Positions 17,684 through 26,688 of a DNA stretch of 64,000 nucleotides are shown in pieces. Position 1 is the first letter of the stretch, and every line of letters starts with the position of its first letter. The notes beneath the pieces are model-generated. The model searched no databases and was not told the origin of the DNA. It saw only the letters and a program-made list of their open reading frames with translations. Made by a program: the position numbers and the translations under genes. The stretch comes from Bog-756 sp035949055 (GTDB taxonomy: Bacteria; Actinomycetota; Acidimicrobiia; Acidimicrobiales; RAAP-2). Location: positions 1 to 64,000 of the forward strand of contig DASZIO010000057.1 in the NCBI GenBank assembly GCA_035949055.1. Reading direction: 5' to 3'.

Positions 17684-18514
17684 TCAATCCGGCCGGGCCG
17701 TCAAGAAGTTGGCGATCGGGGTGGCGGCAGGGAACGATCCGGTGAGACCGGAGCTGATGTAGCCGGAATCGGTGATCAGGGTCGTGCCGCTGAGCGATGC
17801 ACCGGCGTCGCTACAGAGGAAGACCAGAGGATAGGCCTGCTCCAACGGTGTCGCGGCCTCGATACCCAGGCTCTGCCGGTAGTCCGAGCCGAAGCCCAGC
17901 CAGGTCTCTTTGTTGGCCTGGGCCAATGGTGTGTCTGTCGGGCCGGGACAGATGGCGTTGATCCGGATGCCCCGCTCCATGAACGAGTAGGCCTGGCGGG
18001 CCACATAGGCACAGACCGACTGCTTGCTCCACATGTAGTCGGCCCGGCCATGCTCGTCGATCCACCGCACGGCGGAGTCGAAGTCGGGCGTGTCGAGGTA
18101 CTCGTTCAATTCACCAAGGCTTGCCAACCAACCGAGGCCGGCGGCCGAGGAGATGAAGCCGATCGCTGATCCGGATGGGAGCAACTGGTGTGAGAGCAGT
18201 CGATCGATCAAGTGACGGTGACCGATGAAGTTGATCCGCTCGATGCCCGGCGTGCCGTCCGCTACGCCGGCACAGGAGAAGAGTGCATCGACGGGGCCGC
18301 CGCATTCGTCGACGGCGGCATCGATGGATGCGGCGTCAGCCAGGTTGAGCCGGATGGCCGTAGCCTCGGGAAGCGCAGGATCGGCAATGTCCATGACAAC
18401 GACGTCGGCCCCGGCGTCATGCACGAGCTCGGCGACCGCGGCACCGATGCCGGTGGCACCGCCGACGACGAGCGCTCGCTTGCCCTCGTACCCGAAGGCG
18501 TCGAAACTGGTCAT
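17684..18514 (-). CDS. Short-chain dehydrogenase/reductase (SDR)
   Basis: The protein is 276 aa. ATG 18514 is chosen because GGAG lies 9 nt upstream; an ATG 15 nt earlier lacks a ribosome site. The nucleotide motif GGATGIG is at residues 18-24 and DIADPAL after beta2 suggests NAD preference. IGFISSAAG gives the catalytic Ser, with YMWSK the Tyr-Lys pair near residue 158. The insert with WLASLGELNEYLDTPDF resembles 3alpha-hydroxysteroid dehydrogenase-type SDRs. It sits between CaiB and the ACAD pair, consistent with oxidation of a hydroxyl on the substrate or its CoA ester. Confidence 0.88.
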   Translation of the reverse strand: MTSFDAFGYEGKRALVVGGATGIGAAVAELVHDAGADVVVMDIADPALPEATAIRLNLADAASIDAAVDECGGPVDALFSCAGVADGTPGIERINFIGHRHLIDRLLSHQLLPSGSAIGFISSAAGLGWLASLGELNEYLDTPDFDSAVRWIDEHGRADYMWSKQSVCAYVARQAYSFMERGIRINAICPGPTDTPLAQANKETWLGFGSDYRQSLGIEAATPLEQAYPLVFLCSDAGASLSGTTLITDSGYISSGLTGSFPAATPIANFLTARPD

Positions 18515-18554
18515 GGCTGTGGGCTCCATTCTTGGTTCTCTCGTCCGAGTGGGG

Positions 18555-19772
18555 TCATGCGATGATGCCACGAACCTTGAGGTCCGCAATCGTGTCCCAG
18601 TCGAACCCCAGACCGGCGAGGATCTGGTCACCGTGCTCATTGAACTCGGGTGCCCGCCGTGGAGCGGCGGGCTGGTCGTCGTACTGTACGGGTGCGGCCG
18701 CGAGTCGGAACGGGTTGCCTCCGCCCGTCTCACACTCCTGCACATAGCCATTGGCGACCGACTGGGGGTCCGAGGCCGCCTCCAGCGTGTCCTGCACCAC
18801 TGCCCACTGGCCGGTGAAGTCGGTGAGCTTCGTTCGCCATTCCTCCAGCGTGTGCTGGCCGAAGGCTTCGTTTAGGATGCCGGCCGCCTCGGAGCCATTG
18901 GCCAGGAGCGATGCGTGGTCGGCGAAGCGGGGGTCCGTCGCCAGTTCAGGCCGACCGATGGCATCGCACATCGGGGCCCAGTACTTGCCCGCCTGGAGGC
19001 AGGTGAATGCCAAGTAGCGACCATCCTTGGTCTGATAGTTGGCCGAGAGCGGGTTTGCCCTGACCGAGTCCCTCGCCGGCGGCATCCATGGTTTGTCGAG
19101 CAGGAGCGACAGGGAGAGCGCCTGCCCCATCGACCACAGCCCCACGCCGAGGAGGGAGACGTCCACGGTGGTGGCCTCCCCCGTGCGTTCCCGATGGAAG
19201 AGGGCGCCCATGATCCCACCGGCAATCGTCATGGCGCCGATGGAGTCGCCGAACCCGGGCCCCGGGGGGGCCGGGACGTGACCGTACTCGGTCCGCATCA
19301 CACCCACCGCGATGCCTGACCGGCACCAGAACGCCAGCGAGTCGTAGGAACCCTTGTCGGCGTCGGGTCCACGCTCCCCCTGTCCGGTCCCACGGACGTA
19401 GATGATCCGGGGATTGTGGGCCCGTACGTCCTCGACGTCGATCCTCAGCTTCCTCCTGACGCGGGGAAGCTTGTTGGTGAGAAAGACGTCGCAGGTCTCC
19501 GCGAGCTGGTAGAGGATCCCGAGGCCCTCATCCGAGGTCAGGTCCAGCGCGAGGCTCTGCTTTCCCCGGTTGGAGTGCTCGAGGAGGACGTGCACGTCGG
19601 TCGGGACGCTCATCACCCCGGTGGACGCCAGCCCTCGCATGGCGTCGCCTCTTTCGACGTGCTCGATCTTGATGACCTCTGCGCCCCAATCGGCCAGAAG
19701 GGCCGACGCTGCCGGGACAAAGGTATGCTCGGCCACTTCCAGAATGCGCACGTCCTGCATTACGGCGGTCAT
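18555..19772 (-). CDS. CaiB/BaiF family III CoA-transferase
   Basis: The protein is 405 aa with ATG after GGAGAG. The chain starts VRILEVAEHTFVPAASALLADWGAEVIKIEHVERGD and carries NRGKQSLALDLTSDEG. SYDSLAFWCRSG holds the aspartate expected to form the aspartyl-CoA anhydride. Family III transferases move CoA between acids by a ping-pong mechanism or act as racemases. As first gene of the four-gene minus operon it probably activates or recycles the acid whose thioester is then dehydrogenated. Confidence 0.88.
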   Translation of the reverse strand: MTAVMQDVRILEVAEHTFVPAASALLADWGAEVIKIEHVERGDAMRGLASTGVMSVPTDVHVLLEHSNRGKQSLALDLTSDEGLGILYQLAETCDVFLTNKLPRVRRKLRIDVEDVRAHNPRIIYVRGTGQGERGPDADKGSYDSLAFWCRSGIAVGVMRTEYGHVPAPPGPGFGDSIGAMTIAGGIMGALFHRERTGEATTVDVSLLGVGLWSMGQALSLSLLLDKPWMPPARDSVRANPLSANYQTKDGRYLAFTCLQAGKYWAPMCDAIGRPELATDPRFADHASLLANGSEAAGILNEAFGQHTLEEWRTKLTDFTGQWAVVQDTLEAASDPQSVANGYVQECETGGGNPFRLAAAPVQYDDQPAAPRRAPEFNEHGDQILAGLGFDWDTIADLKVRGIIA

Positions 19773-19832
19773 GATCTCTCCGATCTCGCGTCGCCCGGCT
19801 TGAAATCCCGGTGCCCGCCGAATCGGTGCAGC

Positions 19833-20134
19833 CTACCGGTTGGCATCTGGGTCCTCGGATGGTGGTCGACAAAAGATCGGAGCAGTGCTCCAGATGTGTC
19901 TGCCCCCCTCCCGCCGCCGACGGAGAGGGGGGCGGAAACGGGTGGATGTGGCTACATCGTGAACCTTGTCCCCTTCTCGAGACTGACCGCCCCGGGTTGC
20001 CGCGTTGAAGCAGACCGCGGCGGAGTAGGTGTCACCGACGTTGGTGACCGCGGCCGTCCCTCCGGTCACCGTCCCCGTCGCGTCCACCTCGAGAGTGCCC
20101 CGACGGCCGCGGCTGCCATGAGCATGCGACGCAT
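19833..20134 (-). pseudogene. Frameshifted small secreted protein
   Basis: From ATG 20134 (with GGAAGGGGG upstream) the minus strand reads MRRMLMAAAAVGAL, the start of a signal peptide, then loses frame. One frame over it continues VDATGTVTGGTAAVTNVGDTYSAAVCFNAATRG, which looks like a small exported beta protein. The tail to 19833 is low in identity to anything I know. A promoter-like element lies 50 bp upstream (20186-20216), suggesting the gene was once expressed. The frameshift could also be a sequencing error. Confidence 0.4.
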
Positions 20135-20185
20135 ACGGGAAACCCCCTTCCCTGAAGGCTCCGGAACCACTCCGGTACCCACGGC

Positions 20186-20216
20186 ACGGTATCTGATATT
20201 GACGTCAAGGTCAATA
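20186..20216 (-). promoter_or_regulatory. Palindromic operator overlapping a -35 box (site 1)
   Basis: The dyad ATTGACGTCAAGGTCAAT (20198-20215, extended by one T/A pair on each side) is TATTGAC and GTCAATA around 6 bases. Read on the minus strand it supplies a -35 box TTGACC (20209-20214), with a 17-bp spacer to TACCGT (20186-20191). This would drive the broken secreted-protein gene. The same 24-bp block recurs at 33025-33048. The shape recalls operators of MerR-type (LiuR-like) or TetR regulators; the regulator is not identified. Confidence 0.6.
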
Positions 20217-20309
20217 GGTCAACTCGGAGGTGGTCTCCCTTGATAAACCCCAGGTGGCAGGCACAACTCCCGGAAGCCCGACCAGGCCTGGAGTGTGCTG
20301 CCCTCGAGT

Positions 20310-20358
20310 GCTCTGTTAACAGAGCGGCTAACAGGGCGGCCGGGTTACAGGGCGGCCG
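20310..20358. repeat. 16-bp perfect palindrome followed by three imperfect direct repeats
   Basis: GCTCTGTTAACAGAGC at 20310-20325 is a perfect palindrome. It overlaps the first of three short direct repeats: TAACAGAGCGGC (20317), TAACAGGGCGGC (20329) and TTACAGGGCGGC (20345). The block lies in non-coding DNA about 440 bp before the SDR start. It may be an operator array or a small satellite; no function is demonstrated. Confidence 0.7.
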
Positions 20359-20411
20359 GCGGTTGCCAGAGGGCGGGCGAGCCAGCCGACGGGACTGGAG
20401 TCGAGGTGGAG

Positions 20412-20558
20412 CTACTCCAGCCCACGGAACATCGAGGTGGGTGCGTACTCCCACCCGCGGGCTCCGACTGGACCATGGTGCGATTCCGCCATCCGGATGT
20501 CGTCCGCGAGAGCTTGCGTCCGGAAGTAGTCGATGGAATCGAAATGCGATTCGCTCAC
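20412..20558 (-). pseudogene. Possible N-terminal remnant of a cytochrome P450
   Basis: From GTG 20558 (GGAG upstream) the minus strand encodes HFDSIDYFRTQALADD, then ESHHGPVGARG and a stop at 20412, 48 residues in all. The beginning resembles the first residues of actinobacterial P450s (FDxIDYFRDxxLxxDP...). No further P450 sequence follows. It is either a truncated P450 start or a short unrelated peptide. Confidence 0.35.
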
Positions 20559-20796
20559 AGGGGCTCCGATGCGGGTGCTCGGTGGTTGACTGGCCGGCAA
20601 TACGGGGATGGGATCGCGCGGGCGCAACAGGAGGCGAGCTCCGTTGGACCCGTACTTCACTCGAAAGGGGTCGCGGCGGCCTTGTCGGCCACGACACGAT
20701 GTTCGGATACCCTGCCGAACACAGTCGGGTTGGCTGGGCACAGGGACCAACAAACGTCTCATGAAGGTGCGCACCGGCCGGGAGGAGCAGGGCGAT

Positions 20797-21588
20797 ATGG
20801 GCCAGGAACTCGCGGGAAAGGTCGCGATCATCACGGGGGGTGCGAGCGGGATCGGCGCTGCCACCGCCCAGCTGTTCGTCGACGAGGGTGCCCAGGTCGT
20901 TGTGGCCGACGTGGACGTCGAACAGGGAGAGAATCTGGTCGCCGGGCTCGGTGCCGCCGCCGCGTTCAAGTCCACCGACGTGGCGGACACCGACCAGATC
21001 CAGGAGCTCGTTGACTTCGCGGTCGCCACGTTCGGCGGTCTTCATGTGATGATGAACAATGCGGGCATCTCCAGCTCCTTCGGCCGCTTCCTGCGGGACG
21101 ACCTTGCGGACTTCGACCGGGTGATGGCTGTCAACCTGTTCGGGGTGATGGTCGGAACCCAACGGGCCGCTCGGCACATGTCGGAGCACGGAGGCGGATC
21201 GATCATCAACACCTCCTCGATCGGTGGCATCACCGGCGGCGGTCCTCCTGTCGTCTACCGCACCTCCAAGGCGGCCGTCATCCAGTTCAGCCGGTCGATC
21301 GCCACCGACCTGGCGGAATACGGCGTCCGCGTGAACTGCATCGCCCCGGGCCACATCGAAACGGGGATCACGAACTATGACCTGGGCCCAGTCATCCGGG
21401 TTCACCAACCCCTCCAGCGCCAGGGGACCGCCCACGACGTCGCGAATGCCGCTCTGTTCCTGGCCGGTGAGCGATCGGCCCAGATCACAGGGATCGTCGT
21501 GCCGGTGGACGGCGGCACGGTGGCCGGACCGCCGATGAGTCAGCTCAAAGTGCTCAGGGCGGGTCTGAAGGCCATCGACGCCGGCTGA
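20797..21588 (+). CDS. Short-chain dehydrogenase/reductase (SDR)
   Basis: The protein is 263 aa. ATG 20797 is preceded by GGAGGAG; an in-frame ATG at 20761 is possible. The cofactor motif GGASGIG is at residues 13-19, with VVADVDVEQGE after beta2 favouring NAD. NNAG, INTSSIGG and the YRTSK Tyr-Lys pair (about residue 157) are all present. Together with ITGIVVPVDGGT this is a classical SDR of the FabG/hydroxysteroid-dehydrogenase group. The gene stands alone next to a wrecked P450 and a nicotinoprotein dehydrogenase, so it may once have belonged to a hydroxylation/oxidation unit. Confidence 0.88.
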   Translation: MGQELAGKVAIITGGASGIGAATAQLFVDEGAQVVVADVDVEQGENLVAGLGAAAAFKSTDVADTDQIQELVDFAVATFGGLHVMMNNAGISSSFGRFLRDDLADFDRVMAVNLFGVMVGTQRAARHMSEHGGGSIINTSSIGGITGGGPPVVYRTSKAAVIQFSRSIATDLAEYGVRVNCIAPGHIETGITNYDLGPVIRVHQPLQRQGTAHDVANAALFLAGERSAQITGIVVPVDGGTVAGPPMSQLKVLRAGLKAIDAG

Positions 21589-21593
21589 TCGTC

Positions 21594-22006
21594 GCCCACC
21601 AGGCGTTCGTAGGACGCCACGCCTCCTCGATGAAGCCGAACCACCCGCACCGACGAGCAGGTCGAGACGGCGGGCGCAGAGATCCCGGATCTTCGGCTCC
21701 AGCTCGGTCACCCGTCTCGCCATCGAAGCCCGCGAGACAGGGCGGCGATGGATGCTGGGGGTCGGTGGGTCCTCGACGATGAGCACGCCGGGAGGGCTGC
21801 CGATGCTTCGGCCTGATCACCTCGAGCATCGTGCTCTGCCCCGAAGTGTACGTCGGGGGATCGAGGAGTCTCACCGCATGGAAGTCGTGTGGTTCGTTGG
21901 GTGAGCGGCGCCTCCTCCCGGAGGCGGCGGTACACCGGGTACGGGTCGGCGTTGGTGCCGACGTCGTCATGCCGTAGTAGACGTCGTTCGGGCGGCCCAC
22001 CTCCAC
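21594..22006 (-). pseudogene. Cytochrome P450, N-terminal fragment with multiple frameshifts
   Basis: Starting at GTG 22006, with GAGGAGG just upstream, pieces in different frames read VEVGRPNDVYY, DPYPVYRRLREEAPL, NEPHDFHAV, TYTSGQSTMLEVIR, GVLIVEDPPTPSIHRR and RRVTELEPKIRDLCARRLDLLVGAGG. These align in order with residues about 1-130 of the intact P450 at 39007-40215 (DPYPVWKRLRDELPL, YISSRGTLLEIIR, IIFEDPPAHDAHR, RDFCARSLDPLIGSGG). The haem-binding half is gone; sequence ends beside the SDR stop. It is a dead gene related to the P450 at 39007. Confidence 0.82.
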
Positions 22007-22025
22007 TGCGTCCCTCCTCAAGTTC

Positions 22026-22042
22026 GTGTCATACTCTGACAC
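22026..22042. promoter_or_regulatory. Inverted repeat between P450 pseudogene and alcohol dehydrogenase
   Basis: GTGTCATACTCTGACAC is a perfect 6+5+6 dyad. It lies 20 bp upstream of the dead P450's start and about 220 bp upstream of the alcohol dehydrogenase. A -10-like TATAGT (22049-22054) follows on the plus strand. Symmetry and position suggest an operator for one or both divergent genes. No regulator is encoded next to it. Confidence 0.5.
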
Positions 22043-22259
22043 CAAGGCTATAGTCGGTGGAGTTGGGACCCACGGAGGTGTGCTGGCCAATGCCCGGTAA
22101 CGGCCCGCATCGAAGGCTTCGAACTCGTCCGTCGTCGAGTACAGCGAGCCCGGACCGAGTGCCGTCGGCGTCGGGCGTTCGCCGGGTCGAACGGGCGCGT
22201 GGTGGAATGCCGTTGGCGCGACCCACGGGAGGCCGCCGACCGCTTGAGGGATGGGAACC

Positions 22260-23393
22260 ATGAAGACGTTGGCTGCGGTGCTCTGGGGTCGGGAGCAGGA
22301 CTGGCAGATCGAAGAGATCGAACTCGATCCACCGAAGAGCCAGGAGGTCCTGGTCAAATGGGCGGCAGCCGGATTGTGCCACTCCGACGAGCACCTGCGG
22401 TCGAGCGACATGGGGGCCGGCGAGCAGCCGAGGCCGGGACTGTTTCCCATGGTGGGAGGTCACGAAGGCGGAGGCGTCGTCCTCGAGGTCGGCCCCGACG
22501 TCCGCACCGTGCAGCCCGGCGACCATGTCGCGGCCAGCTTCTTTCCGATCTGCGGCCGCTGCAGGATGTGCATCACCGGCCATTCGAATCTCTGTGATCT
22601 GGGCGCCGCCACCTTCTCCCCGGGTCAGATCTCCGATGGCACCGTGCGCTATCACCACGATGGCCAGGATCTCAACGTGATGGCCAAGTTGGGTACCTTC
22701 GCCGAGCACGGCGTCACCCACGAGGCGTCGCTGGTGACGGTGGACCCCGACCTCCCCTTGAGTGTCGTGGCCCTCGTGTCGTGCGGGGTGACGACCGGGT
22801 GGGGCTCGGCCGTGTACCGGGCTGAGGTCATGCCGGGCGACACCGTTGTCGTGGTCGGTGTCGGAGGGGTCGGCATCAATGCCGTCCAGGGTGCCCGCAT
22901 GGTCGGCGCGCAGAACATCGTCGCCGTCGACCCGGTGCCGTTCAAGCAGAAGGCCGCCCTCGATTTCGGCGCGACGCACACGGCTGGCTCGATGGAGGAG
23001 GCTCTGCCCGTCGTCACCGAGTTGACCCGGGGACAGATGGCTGATGCTGTGATCCTCGTCCCCGGCGTGATGTACGGGGACCTGATGGCCGGCGCCCTAT
23101 CGCTCACGGGCAAGGGCGGGACGTGTGTGGTGACCGGGGTCGCGCCCCAGTCGCAGACGGACTGCAGCGTCAACCTCTTCGAATTGGCGATGTTCCAGAA
23201 GGAGGTCAGAGGGGTCGTCTTCGGAGCCGCCAATCCCCGCTTCGACATCCCCAACCTTTTGGCGCTGTACCGATCGGGCCAGCTCAAGCTGGACGAGCTG
23301 ATCACCAAGACCTACCGGCTCGAGCAGATCAACCAGGGCTATCAGGACATGCTCGACGGCGTGAACATTCGTGGCGTCATCAGCTTCGAGTGA
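22260..23393 (+). CDS. Zinc-dependent nicotinoprotein (NDMA-dependent type) alcohol dehydrogenase
   Basis: The protein is 377 aa from ATG 22260; an in-frame ATG 9 nt upstream is less likely. Catalytic zinc ligands are Cys40 (GLCHSDEH) and His68-Glu69 (GGHEGGG). The structural zinc site is Cys98, 101, 104, 112. The Rossmann motif GVGGVG is followed by VAVDP. MKTLAAVLWG...QEVLVKWAAAG matches the Rxyl_3153-like group, in which NAD stays bound and mycofactocin is the proposed electron acceptor. It probably oxidises an alcohol made by the downstream P450, 61 bp away. Confidence 0.85.
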   Translation: MKTLAAVLWGREQDWQIEEIELDPPKSQEVLVKWAAAGLCHSDEHLRSSDMGAGEQPRPGLFPMVGGHEGGGVVLEVGPDVRTVQPGDHVAASFFPICGRCRMCITGHSNLCDLGAATFSPGQISDGTVRYHHDGQDLNVMAKLGTFAEHGVTHEASLVTVDPDLPLSVVALVSCGVTTGWGSAVYRAEVMPGDTVVVVGVGGVGINAVQGARMVGAQNIVAVDPVPFKQKAALDFGATHTAGSMEEALPVVTELTRGQMADAVILVPGVMYGDLMAGALSLTGKGGTCVVTGVAPQSQTDCSVNLFELAMFQKEVRGVVFGAANPRFDIPNLLALYRSGQLKLDELITKTYRLEQINQGYQDMLDGVNIRGVISFE

Positions 23394-23454
23394 CCGGAGT
23401 CGAGCCGAGTAACCGGGAATTGAGCGTGCCTTCAACACGGCCAGGGGGTCAGGC

Positions 23455-24690
23455 ATGTCGGTGAACGTCGACATCGACCCGCTCGATCTGGTCGACCCGG
23501 CGCGCTTCGCCCGCAACGGGTACCCGCACCAGGTCTGGACGCGGCTGCGAGCCGAGGCGCCGGTGGCGTACATCGAGCCGCCGGGTCACCCGCCTTTCTG
23601 GGCGGTCACCAAGCACGACGACATCATCCACGTCGCTTCGCAGCCCCAGCTGTTCTCGAGTGCGCAGGGGATCACGCTGGACATGGACCTCAGCGGGCTT
23701 GCGGTGGTGCCGGAGATGATCGTGTATCTCGATCCTCCCCGACATGGCCCCATGCGGCAGGTGGCCAACAAGAAATTTCTTCGGAGCTCCGTGCGCGCTC
23801 GGAGCCAGGAGATCGAGCGGATCGCGGCGGGTATCGTCGACGAGGCATCGACCGGGGGCGACATCGGCGAATGCGATTTCGTCGAGACATTCGCCGCGCC
23901 CTTCCCCGTCGCGGTGATCTCCTGGGTCCTCGGTGTGCCGCGGGAGGACTGGAAGCATCATTTTCGCTGGACCAACGAGATCATCGGCAAGGACGATCCG
24001 GAGTACCGGCGTCCGGGCGAGAGTCCGGAGCAGACCTCGATGCGTGCCCGCAGTGAGTTGCATCGTTACTTCAAAGCCATGGTCGACCAGCGACGTGCGG
24101 ATCCGCAGGACGACTTGGTGACCCAGCTGGTTCAGAGCGAGATCGACGGGGTGCCCCTGACCCGCCCACAACTCATCTCGTACTGCGAGCTTCTCGTCGA
24201 GGCAGGAAATCAGACCACCCGCGACGCAATTGCCGGCGGTATGCAGGCCTTCTGTGACAACCGGGAGCAGTGGGAGAAATTGCGGGCTCAGCCAGATCTG
24301 ATGCCCGATGCCGTCGAGGAGATCTTGCGCTGGGTGACCCCGATCAGCTATTTCTCCCGCACCGCCACCGAGGATTGCGAGCTCCACGGGATGGAGGTCC
24401 GGGCCGGAGACAAGTTGGCCCTGTACTGGGCATCGGCGAACCGCGACGAGGAGGTGTTCGAGGAGCCGTTCGAGTTCCGCATCGATCGTCCTCCGAGCCA
24501 ATCCCTGGTGTTCGGGTTTGGCCCCCATCTCTGCATGGGCGCCCACGTCGCCCGCGTCGAGCTTCAGGTGATGTTCAACCTGCTGGTCGCACGTATGGGG
24601 TGGTTCGAGCAGTCAGGACCGGTGGAGCGCCTCAATTCATCTGTCAACGGAGCCATCAAGCACCTGCCGCTCCGCTACCGGCTGGCGTAG
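23455..24690 (+). CDS. Cytochrome P450
   Basis: The protein is 411 aa with AGGGGG before ATG. Class I bacterial P450 with the I-helix AGNQTT at residues 250-255 (the oxygen-activating acid position is Asn-Gln), ExxR at 289-292 and haem ligand Cys360 in FGFGPHLCMG. The N-terminus (LVDPARFARNGYPHQVWTRLRAEAPVAY) has no membrane anchor. It needs a ferredoxin and reductase; candidates in the window are the ferredoxins at 28333 and 52380 and the reductase at 55160. Located between the alcohol dehydrogenase and amidohydrolases, it likely hydroxylates the pathway substrate. Confidence 0.92.
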   Translation: MSVNVDIDPLDLVDPARFARNGYPHQVWTRLRAEAPVAYIEPPGHPPFWAVTKHDDIIHVASQPQLFSSAQGITLDMDLSGLAVVPEMIVYLDPPRHGPMRQVANKKFLRSSVRARSQEIERIAAGIVDEASTGGDIGECDFVETFAAPFPVAVISWVLGVPREDWKHHFRWTNEIIGKDDPEYRRPGESPEQTSMRARSELHRYFKAMVDQRRADPQDDLVTQLVQSEIDGVPLTRPQLISYCELLVEAGNQTTRDAIAGGMQAFCDNREQWEKLRAQPDLMPDAVEEILRWVTPISYFSRTATEDCELHGMEVRAGDKLALYWASANRDEEVFEEPFEFRIDRPPSQSLVFGFGPHLCMGAHVARVELQVMFNLLVARMGWFEQSGPVERLNSSVNGAIKHLPLRYRLA

Positions 24691-24727
24691 GCGTATCCGG
24701 CTTGGGTCCGACGAAAGGAGCAACGAG

Positions 24728-24967
24728 TTGGGCGGTTCGAGCATCCACTCCTATGCCGGCCACCTGGATCTGCACGCCGTCCTGCCTGGGTTGTGGCAGT
24801 CCCGGTTGTCGAAGGCTGTGGCCGAGCGGGGCCGCCAGGTGGTGACCCTCGACGGCGAGCCGATGTGGGAGGGCAGCGACGCCGTGCTCGGGCGGAGCGG
24901 GCCCCCCGGCGGCGCGGTCCAGTTCATCCCACACCTCCCCGAGGCGGAAGATCTTGTGAAGTCATGA
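24728..24967 (+). pseudogene. Truncated amidohydrolase (79-codon 5' stub)
   Basis: TTG start with AAAGGAG 7-8 nt upstream, 37 bp after the P450. The 79 residues (HSYAGHLDLHAVLPGLWQ, VVTLDGEPMWEGSDAVLGRSGPPGG) look like the first fifth of amidohydrolase_2 family members, which carry a D-x-H metal strand and a DGxxMW segment. Translation stops at 24967 and no further part follows. The ribosome site is intact, so the stub may still be made, but it lacks the barrel and all later metal ligands. Confidence 0.55.
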
Positions 24968-24997
24968 CGTGTCCAGACGAGTTGTGGGAGGACGTGG

Positions 24998-26653
24998 ATG
25001 TCGCCTGATCTGGTGATCCGCGGCGGAACGATCTACGACGGGAGCGGTGAGCCCGGTCGTGTCGCCGATGTAGCGATAACGGGAGGGTTGATCGAACAGA
25101 TCGGCGAGGGTATGCAGGGCAAGGTCGAGCTGGACGCGTCCGGCTGCGCGGTCGCACCGGGTTTCATCGACCTGCACACACATTACGACGCTCAGATCTT
25201 CTGGGATCCGGACCTCAAGCCGTCGTCGTATCACGGAGTCACGACTGTCGTAGCTGGGAACTGCGGTTTTTCGATCGCGCCGTGCCGACCGGAGCATCAC
25301 GACGTGATCGTCCACACGCTCGAGAACGTGGAGGGCATGGATGCCAACTCGCTGGCGGCGGGTATCGTCTGGGACTTCGAGACGTTCGCGGATTACCTCG
25401 AGCTCGTGGGCCGTCGCGGCACGGCACTTAACTTCACTGCGTACATCGGTCACACGGCCTTGCGCCTCTATGTGATGGGGGACGCAGCTTATGAGCGTGC
25501 CGCCACCCCAGAGGAGATAGCCCGGATGTGCCGGCTCGTAGACGAGGCGATTGCCATTGGTGCCGCCGGTCTGTCGACGAGCTTTTCGTTTGCGCACCGT
25601 GGTGTCGACGGCAAACCGGTTCCGAGCCGGTTTGCCCAGATGGACGAGGTGGAAGCGCTGTTCATGGCGGCGGGGAAGGCGGGCAAGGGGGCCGTTCTCA
25701 CGACGCCGGGTTGGCAGTGCGAGTACCCGGATGTCTTCACCTGGCAGCCCCGGGTCGGTCTGCCGTTCATGTGCCCGCTGTTCGCCCTGTCGAACGGCAA
25801 GCATCTTGAGGTCGTCGAGTTGCACGAGCAGGCGCTGGCACGCGGCGCGAATGTCTGGCCCCAGGTCACACCGCGGCCGTTGACCATGCAGTTCACGTTG
25901 GCCGACGCGTACAACCTCAACGTGGGCGAGGTGTTCGCGGAACTCATGAAGGTTGGACGGGATGTCCGCAAGGCGGCATTCCGCGACGCGGAATGGAGGG
26001 CCCGGGCGTTCGACGATCTGGAGAACAATGCCACGGGCATGAAACCACGTTGGGAGACCTATGAGGTCTCGGAGTCGGAGCGCTTCCCCGAGTTGCTGGG
26101 CCGACGGGTGACCGATATTGCTCGTGAGCGCGATTGCAGCCCCCTCGATGTCATGTGCGAACTGTCACTTGCCGAGGATCTCGGGACACGATTTCGCGCC
26201 TACATTGCCAACGAAGATTCGGCAGCGGTGGGACGGCTGCTCAATGAGGAGCACGTCGTGCTGGGCCTGACCGATGCGGGCGCTCACGTCGACCAGCTGT
26301 GCGATGCGCCGCTCCCCACTGACCTGCTTGGCCGCTGGGTCCGGGAACGGGAGATCATGCCGCTGGAACGGGCAATCCGGAAACTGGCCGGGGAGCCTGC
26401 CGACATCTTCGGGTTCGACAGACGGGGCTACCTCCGCGAGGGCTATTTCGCCGACGTCTGCGTGTTCGACCCGAAGACGGTGGAACCCGGACCCATACGT
26501 CGAATGCGCGACTTGCCGGCCGGCGGTGAACGCCTCACCGCCGAGGAGCCGAGGGGAATGCGACACGTGTTGGTCAACGGGGAGTTCATCAGGAGGGACG
26601 AATCGCAGTGCCGCCTGGAGGTGCGACCGGGGATGCGACCCGGTCTCACCTGA
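24998..26653 (+). CDS. D-aminoacylase / N-acyl-D-amino-acid deacylase-family amidohydrolase
   Basis: The protein is 551 aa with GGAGG 6 nt before ATG. It is a subtype III amidohydrolase: the small beta domain (LVIRGGTIYDGSGEPGRVADVAI) is followed by the metal strand GFIDLHTHYDAQIFWDP. GNCGFSIAPC carries the Cys found in D-aminoacylases. The barrel ends with HVVLGLTDAGAHVDQLCD, the C-terminal beta domain closing with MRHVLVNGEFIRRD. Family members cut amide or cyclic amide bonds. In this island it may open a lactam- or amide-like intermediate. That role is inferred from context only. Confidence 0.87.
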   Translation: MSPDLVIRGGTIYDGSGEPGRVADVAITGGLIEQIGEGMQGKVELDASGCAVAPGFIDLHTHYDAQIFWDPDLKPSSYHGVTTVVAGNCGFSIAPCRPEHHDVIVHTLENVEGMDANSLAAGIVWDFETFADYLELVGRRGTALNFTAYIGHTALRLYVMGDAAYERAATPEEIARMCRLVDEAIAIGAAGLSTSFSFAHRGVDGKPVPSRFAQMDEVEALFMAAGKAGKGAVLTTPGWQCEYPDVFTWQPRVGLPFMCPLFALSNGKHLEVVELHEQALARGANVWPQVTPRPLTMQFTLADAYNLNVGEVFAELMKVGRDVRKAAFRDAEWRARAFDDLENNATGMKPRWETYEVSESERFPELLGRRVTDIARERDCSPLDVMCELSLAEDLGTRFRAYIANEDSAAVGRLLNEEHVVLGLTDAGAHVDQLCDAPLPTDLLGRWVREREIMPLERAIRKLAGEPADIFGFDRRGYLREGYFADVCVFDPKTVEPGPIRRMRDLPAGGERLTAEEPRGMRHVLVNGEFIRRDESQCRLEVRPGMRPGLT

Positions 26654-26688
26654 GGCCAGAGCTCCTCGGTCGGGGCGGCCCAGGCTGG

